DNA from: JBFWRK01 sp050248955 | GTDB lineage: Bacteria > Actinomycetota > Acidimicrobiia > Acidimicrobiales > Ilumatobacteraceae | Assembly: GCA_050248955.1 (NCBI GenBank) | Contig: JBFWRK010000006.1 | Location: forward strand, 186,001 to 250,000 | Length of the DNA: 64,000 nt | Reading direction: 5' to 3' | Part shown: one piece after another, positions 7,744-14,904 of the stretch | How the letters are laid out: each line of letters opens with the position of its first letter | Position numbering within the stretch: the first letter of the stretch is position 1 | Program-made: the position numbers and the translations under genes | The notes under the pieces: model-generated | What the model saw: only the letters and a program-made list of their open reading frames with translations | What the model was told of the DNA's origin: nothing | Databases searched by the model: none

Positions 7744-8468
7744 CTGCCGAGCTCTACCCGGCGATCGATCTGCGCGCCGGTCGGGCCGTCCGCCTCCATC
7801 AGGGCAGCTACGACGAGGAGACGGTCTACGGCGACGATCCCGTCGCGATCGCGGTCTCGTTCGTCGACGCCGGCGCACGTTGGATCCACGTCGTCGACCT
7901 CGATGCGGCCCGCAGCGGCGACCCGGTCAACCGTCCGATCGTCGCCGCCATCGCGGGTGCGGTCGCGGGACGCGCACAGGTGCAGACGGGCGGTGGGGTG
8001 CGAACGGTCGCCGACGCGCACGCGCTCGCCGACGCCGGTGTGGCGCGCGTCGTGATGGGCTCAGCGGCCGTGCGCGATCCCGCGCTCGTCGCCGCCGCGT
8101 CGAGGGTCGTCGCCGTCGCCGTCGGTCTCGACCATCGCGGTGGTGAGCTCGCCGTACACGGCTGGACCGAGGCGAGCGGCGTCCAGGTCGACGAGGCGCT
8201 CGATCGCTATCCCACCGCCGCCGCGTTCGTCATCACCGACATCTCGCGCGACGGCACCCTGGAAGGACCGGACATCGCCGGGCTCACCATCGCCGCAGCG
8301 TCGAGCGACGTGCCGATCATCGCCAGCGGTGGCGTCGGGACGCTCGACGACGTGATCGCGCTCGGTCGCATCGCCGGGCTCGCCGGCGTCATCACCGGCA
8401 AGGCGCTCTACGAGCAGCGGTTCTCCGTCGTCCAGGCGCTCGCCGCGCTGCGCGAGGTGGCGGCGTGA
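7740..8468 (+). CDS. hisA: Phosphoribosyl-ProFAR isomerase
   Basis: This (beta-alpha)8-barrel enzyme performs the Amadori rearrangement of ProFAR to PRFAR. The 242-residue product begins AELYPAIDLRAGRAVRLHQG with the catalytic aspartate in AIDLR; the second acidic residue is in ITDISRDGTLEGPD, and phosphate-binding loops are QTGGGVR and ASGGVG. The start is the GTG at 7740 overlapping the hisH stop. In many actinobacteria the homologue (PriA) also does the TrpF reaction, but a separate trpF is at 29038, so here it is probably HisA only. hisF overlaps its stop. Confidence 0.93.
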   Translation: MTAELYPAIDLRAGRAVRLHQGSYDEETVYGDDPVAIAVSFVDAGARWIHVVDLDAARSGDPVNRPIVAAIAGAVAGRAQVQTGGGVRTVADAHALADAGVARVVMGSAAVRDPALVAAASRVVAVAVGLDHRGGELAVHGWTEASGVQVDEALDRYPTAAAFVITDISRDGTLEGPDIAGLTIAAASSDVPIIASGGVGTLDDVIALGRIAGLAGVITGKALYEQRFSVVQALAALREVAA

Positions 8469-9247
8469 AGGTCGCCCGCGTGATCCCCTGCCTCGATGTC
8501 ACGGAGGGCCGCGTCGTGAAGGGGGTCAACTTCGTCGGCCTGCGCGATGCGGGCGATCCGGTCGAGCTCGCCCGCCGGTACGACGCCGAAGGCGCCGACG
8601 AGCTCGTCTTCCTCGACATCACCGCCTCCTCCGACGGGCGCGACACGATGGTCGACGTCGTGCGCCGCACCGCCGACGAGGTGTTCATCCCGTTCACCGT
8701 GGGCGGCGGCATCCGGTCCGTCGACGACGCGCGGCGGATGTTGCGCGCCGGCGCCGACAAGGTGAGCGTGAACACCTCCGCGTTCGAGCGGCCCGAGCTG
8801 ATCGAGGAGATCGCCACCGAGTTCGGGTCGCAGTGCGTGGTCTGCGCGATCGACGCCCGTCGCCGAACCGACGGCGACGACGGCGACGCGGGCCGCTGGG
8901 AGGTCTTCCTCCACGGCGGGCGCACCCCGACGGGTGCCGATGCCGTCGCCTGGGCGATCGAAGCGGTGCGACGAGGAGCGGGTGAGATCCTGCTCACGTC
9001 GATGGACCGCGACGGGACGAAGCTGGGGTTCGACATCGAGCTGACCCGCGCGATCGCCGATTCGGTGAACGTCCCCGTTGTCGCGAGTGGTGGCGTGGGG
9101 ACGCTCGATCACCTCGTGGAGGGCATCCGGGAGGCCGGCGCCGATGCGGTGCTGGCCGCGTCGATCTTCCACTTCGGGGAGCACACGATCCGCGAGGCGA
9201 AGGAGCTGATGGCGGCCCGTGGCATCACGGTCCGGCCAGTCGGCTGA
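8465..9247 (+). CDS. hisF: Imidazole glycerol phosphate synthase, cyclase subunit
   Basis: HisF uses ammonia from HisH to turn PRFAR into imidazole glycerol phosphate and AICAR. The 260-residue barrel shows the catalytic aspartates in RVIPCLDVTEGRVVKGVNF and CAIDARRR, plus GADELVFLDITAS, VNTSAF and the phosphate loop VVASGGVGTLDH. The GTG at 8465 overlaps the hisA stop (GTGA). In M. tuberculosis impA separates hisA and hisF; here they abut. The 3' end overlaps the convergent hydrolase gene by 23 bp. Confidence 0.96.
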   Translation: MKVARVIPCLDVTEGRVVKGVNFVGLRDAGDPVELARRYDAEGADELVFLDITASSDGRDTMVDVVRRTADEVFIPFTVGGGIRSVDDARRMLRAGADKVSVNTSAFERPELIEEIATEFGSQCVVCAIDARRRTDGDDGDAGRWEVFLHGGRTPTGADAVAWAIEAVRRGAGEILLTSMDRDGTKLGFDIELTRAIADSVNVPVVASGGVGTLDHLVEGIREAGADAVLAASIFHFGEHTIREAKELMAARGITVRPVG

Positions 9248-9851
9248 CGAACGCCACCACCTCGAGCGCGACGACGCCGGCCCGACCGCCGAAGAAGTGA
9301 TCGGCCATCTCCACGACCTCGACGGTCGTGTTCTGCCAACCCGCCGTCCGCTGCGCGACCGCTTCCGGTGTCGTGAACTGGTCGTGGGCGGGGACGAGGA
9401 CGTACGTCGGGCGGTGATCGCCGGCGGCCACCGGATCAGCGGGCATCGTGCCGAGCGGTGGGGCGATCGCGACCCAGGCGCTGAGCCGCGGGTCGGCCAC
9501 CTGGAGCGCCACCAACGCACCGAAGGAGTAGCCGGCCGCGACGAGCGGACCATCGAGTGCGAACGGCGCGACAGCGTCGATCGCAGCAGCCATGTCGAGT
9601 CGCTCGTCGACCCCCTCGCCGTGGGTACCCTCCGAGTTGCCGACGCCGCGGAAGTCGAACCGCAACGCGGCGAAGCCGGCCGCGGGCAGCGACCGGAACA
9701 ACGCGTCCACCACCGGGTTCAGCCGGTCACCCCCGAACTGCGGATGCGGGTGAGCGATGGCGACAGCGCCTCTCGGTGCCGCCGGCAACGCCAGGTCGGC
9801 TTCGAGGTGGAGTCCGTCGATGGTGTCCACGAGCAGGGTTTCGATCCGCAC
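9225..9851 (-). CDS. Alpha/beta hydrolase (COG2945-like)
   Basis: A 208-residue cytoplasmic alpha/beta-hydrolase with the nucleophile elbow GYSFGA, an N-terminal HPHPQFGGD oxyanion segment typical of COG2945 proteins, RFDFRGVGNSEG, and a probable catalytic histidine in MADHFFGG. The substrate is unknown. The GTG at 9851 is chosen because the minus-strand hexamer TACCGT ends exactly 7 bases upstream; the frame stays open further upstream but that part lies over the GroES-like gene. It shares the palindrome at 9859-9868 with the divergent neighbour and runs convergent into hisF. Confidence 0.85.
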   Translation of the reverse strand: MRIETLLVDTIDGLHLEADLALPAAPRGAVAIAHPHPQFGGDRLNPVVDALFRSLPAAGFAALRFDFRGVGNSEGTHGEGVDERLDMAAAIDAVAPFALDGPLVAAGYSFGALVALQVADPRLSAWVAIAPPLGTMPADPVAAGDHRPTYVLVPAHDQFTTPEAVAQRTAGWQNTTVEVVEMADHFFGGRAGVVALEVVAFVSRLAGP

Positions 9852-9858
9852 ACCGGGG

Positions 9859-9868
9859 ACGGTACCGT
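9859..9868. promoter_or_regulatory. Palindromic overlapping -10 elements for two divergent leaderless genes
   Basis: ACGGTACCGT is a perfect 10-bp palindrome containing TACCGT on each strand. On the plus strand TACCGT (9863-9868) is followed by 7 bases and the GTG at 9876. On the minus strand TACCGT (9864-9859) is followed by 7 bases and the GTG at 9851. The two start codons are only 25 bp apart, so both genes seem to be leaderless and to share the same melting region. Confidence 0.65.
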
Positions 9869-9875
9869 GCGCGTC

Positions 9876-10196
9876 GTGGCCGACGAGAAGCTGCCGATCA
9901 AGATGCTCAACGACCGCCTGCTGGTGCGCATCCCGCGGGAGGAAGGCGAGCGCCGGTCGTCGGGCGGCATCCTGATCCCGGCGACGGCACAGGTGGCGAA
10001 GCGCCTCGTGTGGGCGGAGGTCGTCGCGCTCGGCCAGAACGTGCGGGCCGCCGAGATCGGTGACCGTGTGCTGTTCAGCCCGGACGACCGCTACGAGGTC
10101 GAGGTGCAGGGCGAGGACTTCATCATGCTGCGCGAGCGCGATCTCCACGCCGTCGCGGCGAGCCGCAACGAGGGCTCGACCGGCCTGTACCTCTAG
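9876..10196 (+). CDS. GroES-like co-chaperonin (Cpn10 family)
   Basis: A 106-residue protein with the Cpn10 core: LNDRLLVRIP at the start, the mobile-loop region GERRSSGGILIPATAQ, then AEVVALGQN, GDRVLFSPDD and GEDFIMLRERDLHAV. Canonical GroES caps GroEL. No groEL neighbour is visible and the C-terminal tail (ASRNEGSTGLYL) is not standard, so this may be a secondary GroES-like protein rather than the main co-chaperonin. The start at 9876 follows the palindromic -10 by 7 bases; an upstream in-frame GTG at 9867 is possible but would lie within the -10. Confidence 0.85.
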   Translation: MADEKLPIKMLNDRLLVRIPREEGERRSSGGILIPATAQVAKRLVWAEVVALGQNVRAAEIGDRVLFSPDDRYEVEVQGEDFIMLRERDLHAVAASRNEGSTGLYL

Positions 10197-10240
10197 GACG
10201 GGCGGCTTCGTCGCTCCGGGCGACGGCTACCTTCTCCAAG

Positions 10241-11308
10241 ATGTCGTTCACGAACGTCGCCGTGCTCGGTCTCGGCAAGGTCGGCCTGCTGGCCGCCAAC
10301 CTGCTGCACGAGGCGGGCTTCGAAGTGGTCGGGTTCGACACCCGCGGATCGCGCTTGCCGACGCCGTTCGAGGTGCGGACGGTGGACCTCGGCTTGGTGC
10401 AGAACCTGCGCTCCGACCTCGCGGGGATGCAGGCGGTGGTCTCGTGCCTGCCGTACCACTTGAACCTCGGCGTCGCGGTCGCCGCGCACGCGCTCGGGAT
10501 CCACTACTTCGACCTCACCGAGGACACCGCCACGACCCAGGCGATCCTCGAGATGAGTGAGACGTCGGAGGGCCTGATGGCGCCACAGTGCGGGCTGGCG
10601 CCGGGCTTCGTGTGCATCGTCGCCGCGTCGCAAGCTGCGCAGTTCGACCGCTGCCGCTCGATCCGGATGCGCGTCGGCGCCCTGCCGCAACACCCCACGG
10701 GCCTGCTCGGCTACGCGTTCAACTGGTCGCCCGAGGGCGTCGTCAACGAGTACCTCAACGACTGCGAGGTGATCGAGGAGGGCGTGCGGAAGTGGGTCTC
10801 CTCGATGGAGTGGCACGAGACCCTGTACGTCGCCGGCACCCAGCTCGAGGCGTTCACCACCTCGGGTGGGCTCGGGACGATGTGCGACACCTACCTCGGC
10901 AGGGTCGAGAACCTCGACTACAAGACGATGCGCTACCCGGGCCACATGGACCTGATGAACTTCTTCTTCCACGAGTTGCTCATGCGCGAGCAGCGCGACC
11001 TCGCGGGCAAGATCCTGACCCACGCGAAGCCGCCGGTCGACGACGACGTCGTCTACATCCACGTCGCCTCCGAAGGGTTCATCGACGGCCAGTTGCGGCG
11101 CGTCGAGTTCGTGCGCGCCTACTACCCCCGCGAGGCGGCCGGTCTGGTGAGCACGGCGATCGCCTGGACCACGGCGGGGTCGGTCGCAGCGGTGATCGAG
11201 CTGGTTCGCGACGAGGTCGTGCCGCGCAAGGGGCTCCTCCGGCAGGAGGACATCCCGTTCGACGCGTTCATGGCGACGCCGACGGGCCGGATGTTCGCGC
11301 GCGCCTGA
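10241..11308 (+). CDS. Saccharopine dehydrogenase family oxidoreductase
   Basis: A 355-residue cytoplasmic NAD(P)-dependent enzyme. The N-terminal Rossmann motif is VAVLGLGKVG. The middle has VVSCLPYHLN and the family sequence YFDLTEDT followed by PQCGLAPGF, as in saccharopine dehydrogenase / lysine 6-dehydrogenase-type proteins. The exact substrate (saccharopine, carboxynorspermidine or lysine) cannot be told from these motifs. TACCTT lies 7 bases before the ATG, supporting a leaderless start. It is followed by an aldo/keto reductase after 18 bp, but that gene has its own -10, so they may not be co-transcribed. Confidence 0.82.
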   Translation: MSFTNVAVLGLGKVGLLAANLLHEAGFEVVGFDTRGSRLPTPFEVRTVDLGLVQNLRSDLAGMQAVVSCLPYHLNLGVAVAAHALGIHYFDLTEDTATTQAILEMSETSEGLMAPQCGLAPGFVCIVAASQAAQFDRCRSIRMRVGALPQHPTGLLGYAFNWSPEGVVNEYLNDCEVIEEGVRKWVSSMEWHETLYVAGTQLEAFTTSGGLGTMCDTYLGRVENLDYKTMRYPGHMDLMNFFFHELLMREQRDLAGKILTHAKPPVDDDVVYIHVASEGFIDGQLRRVEFVRAYYPREAAGLVSTAIAWTTAGSVAAVIELVRDEVVPRKGLLRQEDIPFDAFMATPTGRMFARA

Positions 11309-11326
11309 ACGGCGATACTGGCCCGC

Positions 11327-12133
11327 ATGGAGCTCCGATCGATCGCCCACCTGCAGATCCCCGTGATCGGGATGGGCACGTCCGAGACGTTCGACGTCGA
11401 AGACGGCCAGATCCCGTCGCGGCGGGCGCTGACCGACACGCTGCTCGCTGCCGGCGGTGCGTTGTTCGACAGCTCGCCGATGTACGGCAAGTCGGAGCGC
11501 GCGCTCGGCGAAGCACTCGGCGACCGCCGCTCCGAGGCGATCATCGCGACGAAGGTCTGGACCGAGGACGACGGGGAGGCCGCTCGGCAGATCGCAGCGT
11601 CGCTGCGCTTCTACGGCGGCAAGGTCGAGCTCTTCCAGATCCACAACCTCGTCCAGTGGGAGACCCGTCTGCGCCAGCTCGAGGAGCAGCGCGAGCTCGG
11701 CACGATCTCGTCGATCGGCGCGACCCACTGGCGCAAGGAGGCGTTCGACGACCTCGAGGTCGTGATGCGCACGGGCCGCATCGAGTTCGTCCAGATCCCG
11801 TACAACCCGATCGAACGCGAGGTCGAGCAGCGCATCCTGCCGCTCGCTGCTGATCTCGGTCTCGGCGTGCTGATCATGCGCCCGTTCGCGAAGGCGTCGC
11901 TGCTCGGCGCCGCTCCGAGCGCCGAGGAGCTCGCCCCGCTCGCCGCGTTCGGTGTCCACAGCTGGCCGCAGGCGCTGTTGAAGTGGGGGCTGAGCGACCT
12001 GCGCACGACGGCGTCGATCCCGGCCACCTCCCGCCCCGAGCGAGCCGCCGACCATGCAGCGGCAGGCAGCGGCCCGTGGCTCGACGCCGAGGCGCGCGAA
12101 CTCGTGGCGCGCTTGGCGCGGCCGATCGGCTGA
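11327..12133 (+). CDS. Aldo/keto reductase
   Basis: A 268-residue NADPH-dependent reductase of the (beta-alpha)8 AKR fold. The catalytic tetrad is visible: aspartate and tyrosine in ALFDSSPMYGKSE, lysine in IIATKVW and histidine in FQIHNLV. The C-terminal region LKWGLSDLRTTASIPATSRPER corresponds to the cofactor-binding loop. GATACT lies 7 bases before the ATG. The physiological substrate is unknown. Confidence 0.85.
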   Translation: MELRSIAHLQIPVIGMGTSETFDVEDGQIPSRRALTDTLLAAGGALFDSSPMYGKSERALGEALGDRRSEAIIATKVWTEDDGEAARQIAASLRFYGGKVELFQIHNLVQWETRLRQLEEQRELGTISSIGATHWRKEAFDDLEVVMRTGRIEFVQIPYNPIEREVEQRILPLAADLGLGVLIMRPFAKASLLGAAPSAEELAPLAAFGVHSWPQALLKWGLSDLRTTASIPATSRPERAADHAAAGSGPWLDAEARELVARLARPIG

Positions 12134-12180
12134 ACGCCAACGCATTCGGTGCCGGACGGCAGCGCTCGTAGCATGGCCGC

Positions 12181-12543
12181 ATGCCGACTGGCGTGAAGAT
12201 CGATGCATCCCCGGAGCAGCTCGCCGCCGTGACGTTCAACGCCGACGGGCTCGTCGCCGCGATCGCGCAGGACATCGCGACGAAGGACGTCCTGATGATG
12301 GCGTGGATGAACGCCGAGTCGCTGCGGATGACCTTCGAGGAAGGACGCATGGTCTACTGGTCGCGCAGCCGCACCGAGCTGTGGCGCAAGGGTGACACGA
12401 GCGGTGACCGCCAGTTCGTGCGCGAGGCGTACTTCGACTGCGACGGCGACACCTTGCTGTTCTTGGTCGAGCAGGAGGGCAAGGGCGCGTGCCACACCGG
12501 CGCCTACTCGTGCTTCTTCCGCCGCTTCGGCGCCGAGGCCTGA
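12181..12543 (+). CDS. hisI: Phosphoribosyl-AMP cyclohydrolase
   Basis: HisI opens the adenine ring of phosphoribosyl-AMP, the third step of histidine synthesis. The 120-residue protein lacks the HisE pyrophosphatase domain, so HisE must be encoded elsewhere. The metal-binding residues are in YFDCDGDTLLFLVEQ and GACHTGAYSCFFR, and the core has MMAWMNAESL and VYWSRSRTELWRKGDTSG. TAGCAT ends 6 bases before the ATG. It lies 5 bp before trpE in a mixed his/trp operon, away from hisF. Confidence 0.95.
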   Translation: MPTGVKIDASPEQLAAVTFNADGLVAAIAQDIATKDVLMMAWMNAESLRMTFEEGRMVYWSRSRTELWRKGDTSGDRQFVREAYFDCDGDTLLFLVEQEGKGACHTGAYSCFFRRFGAEA

Positions 12544-12548
12544 GGCGC

Positions 12549-14078
12549 GTGTCTTCGATCCGCATGCGTCCGACGCGGGACGAGTTCCGTGCGCTCGCCG
12601 CGCAGTACACCGTGGTGCCGGTCTGGACCGAGCTGCTCGCGGACCTCGAGACCCCGGTCGCGGCGTACGCCAAGCTCGTCGGCGACGGCACCGGCTTCCT
12701 GCTCGAATCCGTGGAGCACGGCGAGCGCTGGAGCCGGTTCTCGTTCGTCGGACGCGACCCGAGCGCGACTCTCGTGTTGCGCAACGGCCGCATCAGCGTG
12801 GACGGTGCGGTGCCCGCGAGCGTGCCTCGCGATCAGGGCATGCTCGCCGCACTCGAGGCGCTGCTGAAGGTGTACCGCGGCCCGGAGATGCCTGATCTGC
12901 CGCCGCTGCACGGCGGTGTGATGGGCTACCTCGGCTACGACGTCATCCGCGAGGTCGAGCGACTGCCCGACGTCCCCGCCGACGACCGCGGGTTGCCGGA
13001 CGCGGCGATGAGCGTCATCGGCTCGCTCGCCGCGTTCGACCACTGGCGGCAGCGGGTGTACCTGATCGAGAGCGTGCCCGTGCTCGGGCTCACCGGCGAG
13101 GTGCTCGACGCTGCGTACGACAACGCGGCGCGCCGTGTCGAGCAGGCGGTGGCCGACATCTCGCGGCCGCTCGCGTACGCGCCGGTCGAGCCGCCCGATC
13201 CGTCCGAGCCGCTGCCGCCGATGCGCTCCACGATGGCCAACGGTGTGTACCAGCAGGCGGTCGAGGTCGCGAAGGAGCACATCCGCGCAGGTGACATCTT
13301 CCAGGTCGTGCTGTCGCAGCGCTTCGACCTCGAGCTCGACGCCGATCCGTTCGACGTCTACCGCGTCCTCCGGCAGGTCAACCCGAGCCCGTACATGTAC
13401 TTCCTCCGCCACCCCGACGTCACGATCGTCGGGTCGTCGCCGGAGCCGATGGTGCAGCTGCGCGCCGGCAAGGTCCTCTCGCGACCGATCGCGGGGACGC
13501 GCCGGCGCGGTCGCGACGACGACCACGACCGCCGTCTCGCCGGCGAGCTCCGCGAGAACCCGAAGGAGGTGGCCGAGCACATCATGCTCGTCGACCTCGC
13601 CCGGAACGACGTGGGCCGCGTCGCGCAGTTCGGGACGGTGCACGTGGACGAGCTGATGACGCTCGAGCGCTACAGCCACGTGATGCACCTGACGTCACAG
13701 GTCACCGGTGACCTCATGGCGGGCAAGGGGCCGATCGACGTCCTGCGGGCGACACTGCCCGCCGGGACGGTCAGCGGCGCGCCGAAGGTGCGCGCGATGG
13801 AGATCATCGACGAGCTCGAGCCCGTCAAGCGCGGTCCGTACGCAGGCGTCGTCGGCTACGTCGACTTCGCCGGGAACCTCGACACGGCGATCGCGATCCG
13901 CACGATGTTCGTCGGCCCGAAGGGCGCGTCGCTCCAGGCGGGCGCCGGAATCGTGGCCGATTCGATCCCTGACGACGAGGACCTCGAGTGCCACAACAAG
14001 GCGGCAGCGCTCCTCGCCGCCATCCCGGCTGCTCGGCGGATGACGGCGAAGCGCGTCGAGGAGGGCACGAACGCATGA
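12549..14078 (+). CDS. trpE: Anthranilate synthase component I
   Basis: TrpE makes anthranilate from chorismate with ammonia from TrpG, which is not in this window. The 509-residue protein has the chorismate-binding core: IFQVVLSQRF, SPEPMVQL, RPIAGTRRRG, ENPKEVAEHIMLVDLARND, LPAGTVSGAPKVRAMEIID and QAGAGIVADS. The GTG at 12549 is chosen, with GAGG a few bases upstream; an ATG at 12564 is the alternative. The gene follows hisI by 5 bp, and ygfZ begins in its stop codon. No attenuation leader with tryptophan codons is apparent upstream. Confidence 0.95.
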   Translation: MSSIRMRPTRDEFRALAAQYTVVPVWTELLADLETPVAAYAKLVGDGTGFLLESVEHGERWSRFSFVGRDPSATLVLRNGRISVDGAVPASVPRDQGMLAALEALLKVYRGPEMPDLPPLHGGVMGYLGYDVIREVERLPDVPADDRGLPDAAMSVIGSLAAFDHWRQRVYLIESVPVLGLTGEVLDAAYDNAARRVEQAVADISRPLAYAPVEPPDPSEPLPPMRSTMANGVYQQAVEVAKEHIRAGDIFQVVLSQRFDLELDADPFDVYRVLRQVNPSPYMYFLRHPDVTIVGSSPEPMVQLRAGKVLSRPIAGTRRRGRDDDHDRRLAGELRENPKEVAEHIMLVDLARNDVGRVAQFGTVHVDELMTLERYSHVMHLTSQVTGDLMAGKGPIDVLRATLPAGTVSGAPKVRAMEIIDELEPVKRGPYAGVVGYVDFAGNLDTAIAIRTMFVGPKGASLQAGAGIVADSIPDDEDLECHNKAAALLAAIPAARRMTAKRVEEGTNA

Positions 14079-14878
14079 GTGATTTCGCCGAGGCCTTCTG
14101 GGCCGAGTACCCACGTGATGTCGTGATGGTCGAGGGCGTCGACGCGCTCTCGTACCTGCACTCACAGGTCAGCCAGGACCTCCAGCCGCTCGCAGTCGGC
14201 GCCAGCGCGTGGACGCTCCTGTTGGAGCCGACCGGGAAGGTGGACGTCCTTGCGCGGGTGCTGCGCAGTGGTGACACGGCCTACGTGCTCGACGTCGACG
14301 CCGGCTCCGGCGACATGCTGATCGCTCGGCTCATGCGCTTCAAGATCCGCGTGAAGGCCGAGGTGTCGGTCATCCCCTGGAGCTGCATCGCGGTGCGCGG
14401 CATCGAGGCCGGGTCCGTCGCGCCGTCTGCCGGCGGGATCGCGGTCGTGACGTGGTGGAGCGATCCGTCGATCGGTGTCGACCTGCTCGGGCCCGCGCCG
14501 CAACCGCCGGCGGGCGTGCGGCCGGGCACCGCAGAGGAGCTCGAGCGGGAGCGGATCGCGGCGGCGTGGCCGGCGATGGGGAGTGAGATCACCGAGGCGA
14601 CGATCCCGGGTGAGACGGGCCTCGCCGACGTCGCCGTCAGCTTCACGAAGGGGTGCTACCCGGGCCAGGAGCTCGTGGAGCGGATGGACAGCAGGGGAGC
14701 GGGGGCACCGCGCCGGCTCGTCGCGCTGACCGTTGCCGATGGTGCCCACGCAGGGGATCCGATCGTGATCGACGGCACCGAGGTCGGCGTGCTCACCTCC
14801 GTCGCCGGCGAGCTCGCGCTCGGTTCGGTCCGCCGCTCCGTCGCCGACGAGGCGATCACGAACCTTCGCCACCGCTGA
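14075..14878 (+). CDS. ygfZ: Folate-binding protein YgfZ (iron-sulfur cluster repair/assembly)
   Basis: YgfZ is a tetrahydrofolate-binding, GcvT-like protein that supports maintenance of certain Fe-S enzymes. The 267-residue product carries the diagnostic motif KGCYPGQELVERMDSRG with the conserved cysteine, plus FWAEYPRDVVMVEGVDALSYLHSQVSQDL-type N-terminal GcvT sequence. The ATG overlaps the trpE stop (ATGA). It ends 26 bp from the convergent end of the giant regulator gene. Confidence 0.9.
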   Translation: MSDFAEAFWAEYPRDVVMVEGVDALSYLHSQVSQDLQPLAVGASAWTLLLEPTGKVDVLARVLRSGDTAYVLDVDAGSGDMLIARLMRFKIRVKAEVSVIPWSCIAVRGIEAGSVAPSAGGIAVVTWWSDPSIGVDLLGPAPQPPAGVRPGTAEELERERIAAAWPAMGSEITEATIPGETGLADVAVSFTKGCYPGQELVERMDSRGAGAPRRLVALTVADGAHAGDPIVIDGTEVGVLTSVAGELALGSVRRSVADEAITNLRHR

Positions 14879-14904
14879 AACCGGGACGCGCAGCGCGCGG
14901 CGTC

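Noticed and set aside
10193..12208. 671-codon minus-strand frame over the saccharopine-type and aldo/keto reductase genes
   Set aside because: Shadow of two recognised genes; low-complexity Arg/Asp/Glu/His composition.
12480..12560. Tryptophan attenuator or leader peptide before trpE
   Set aside because: The gap from hisI is only 5 bp and no tryptophan-rich short frame or alternative hairpins are visible.
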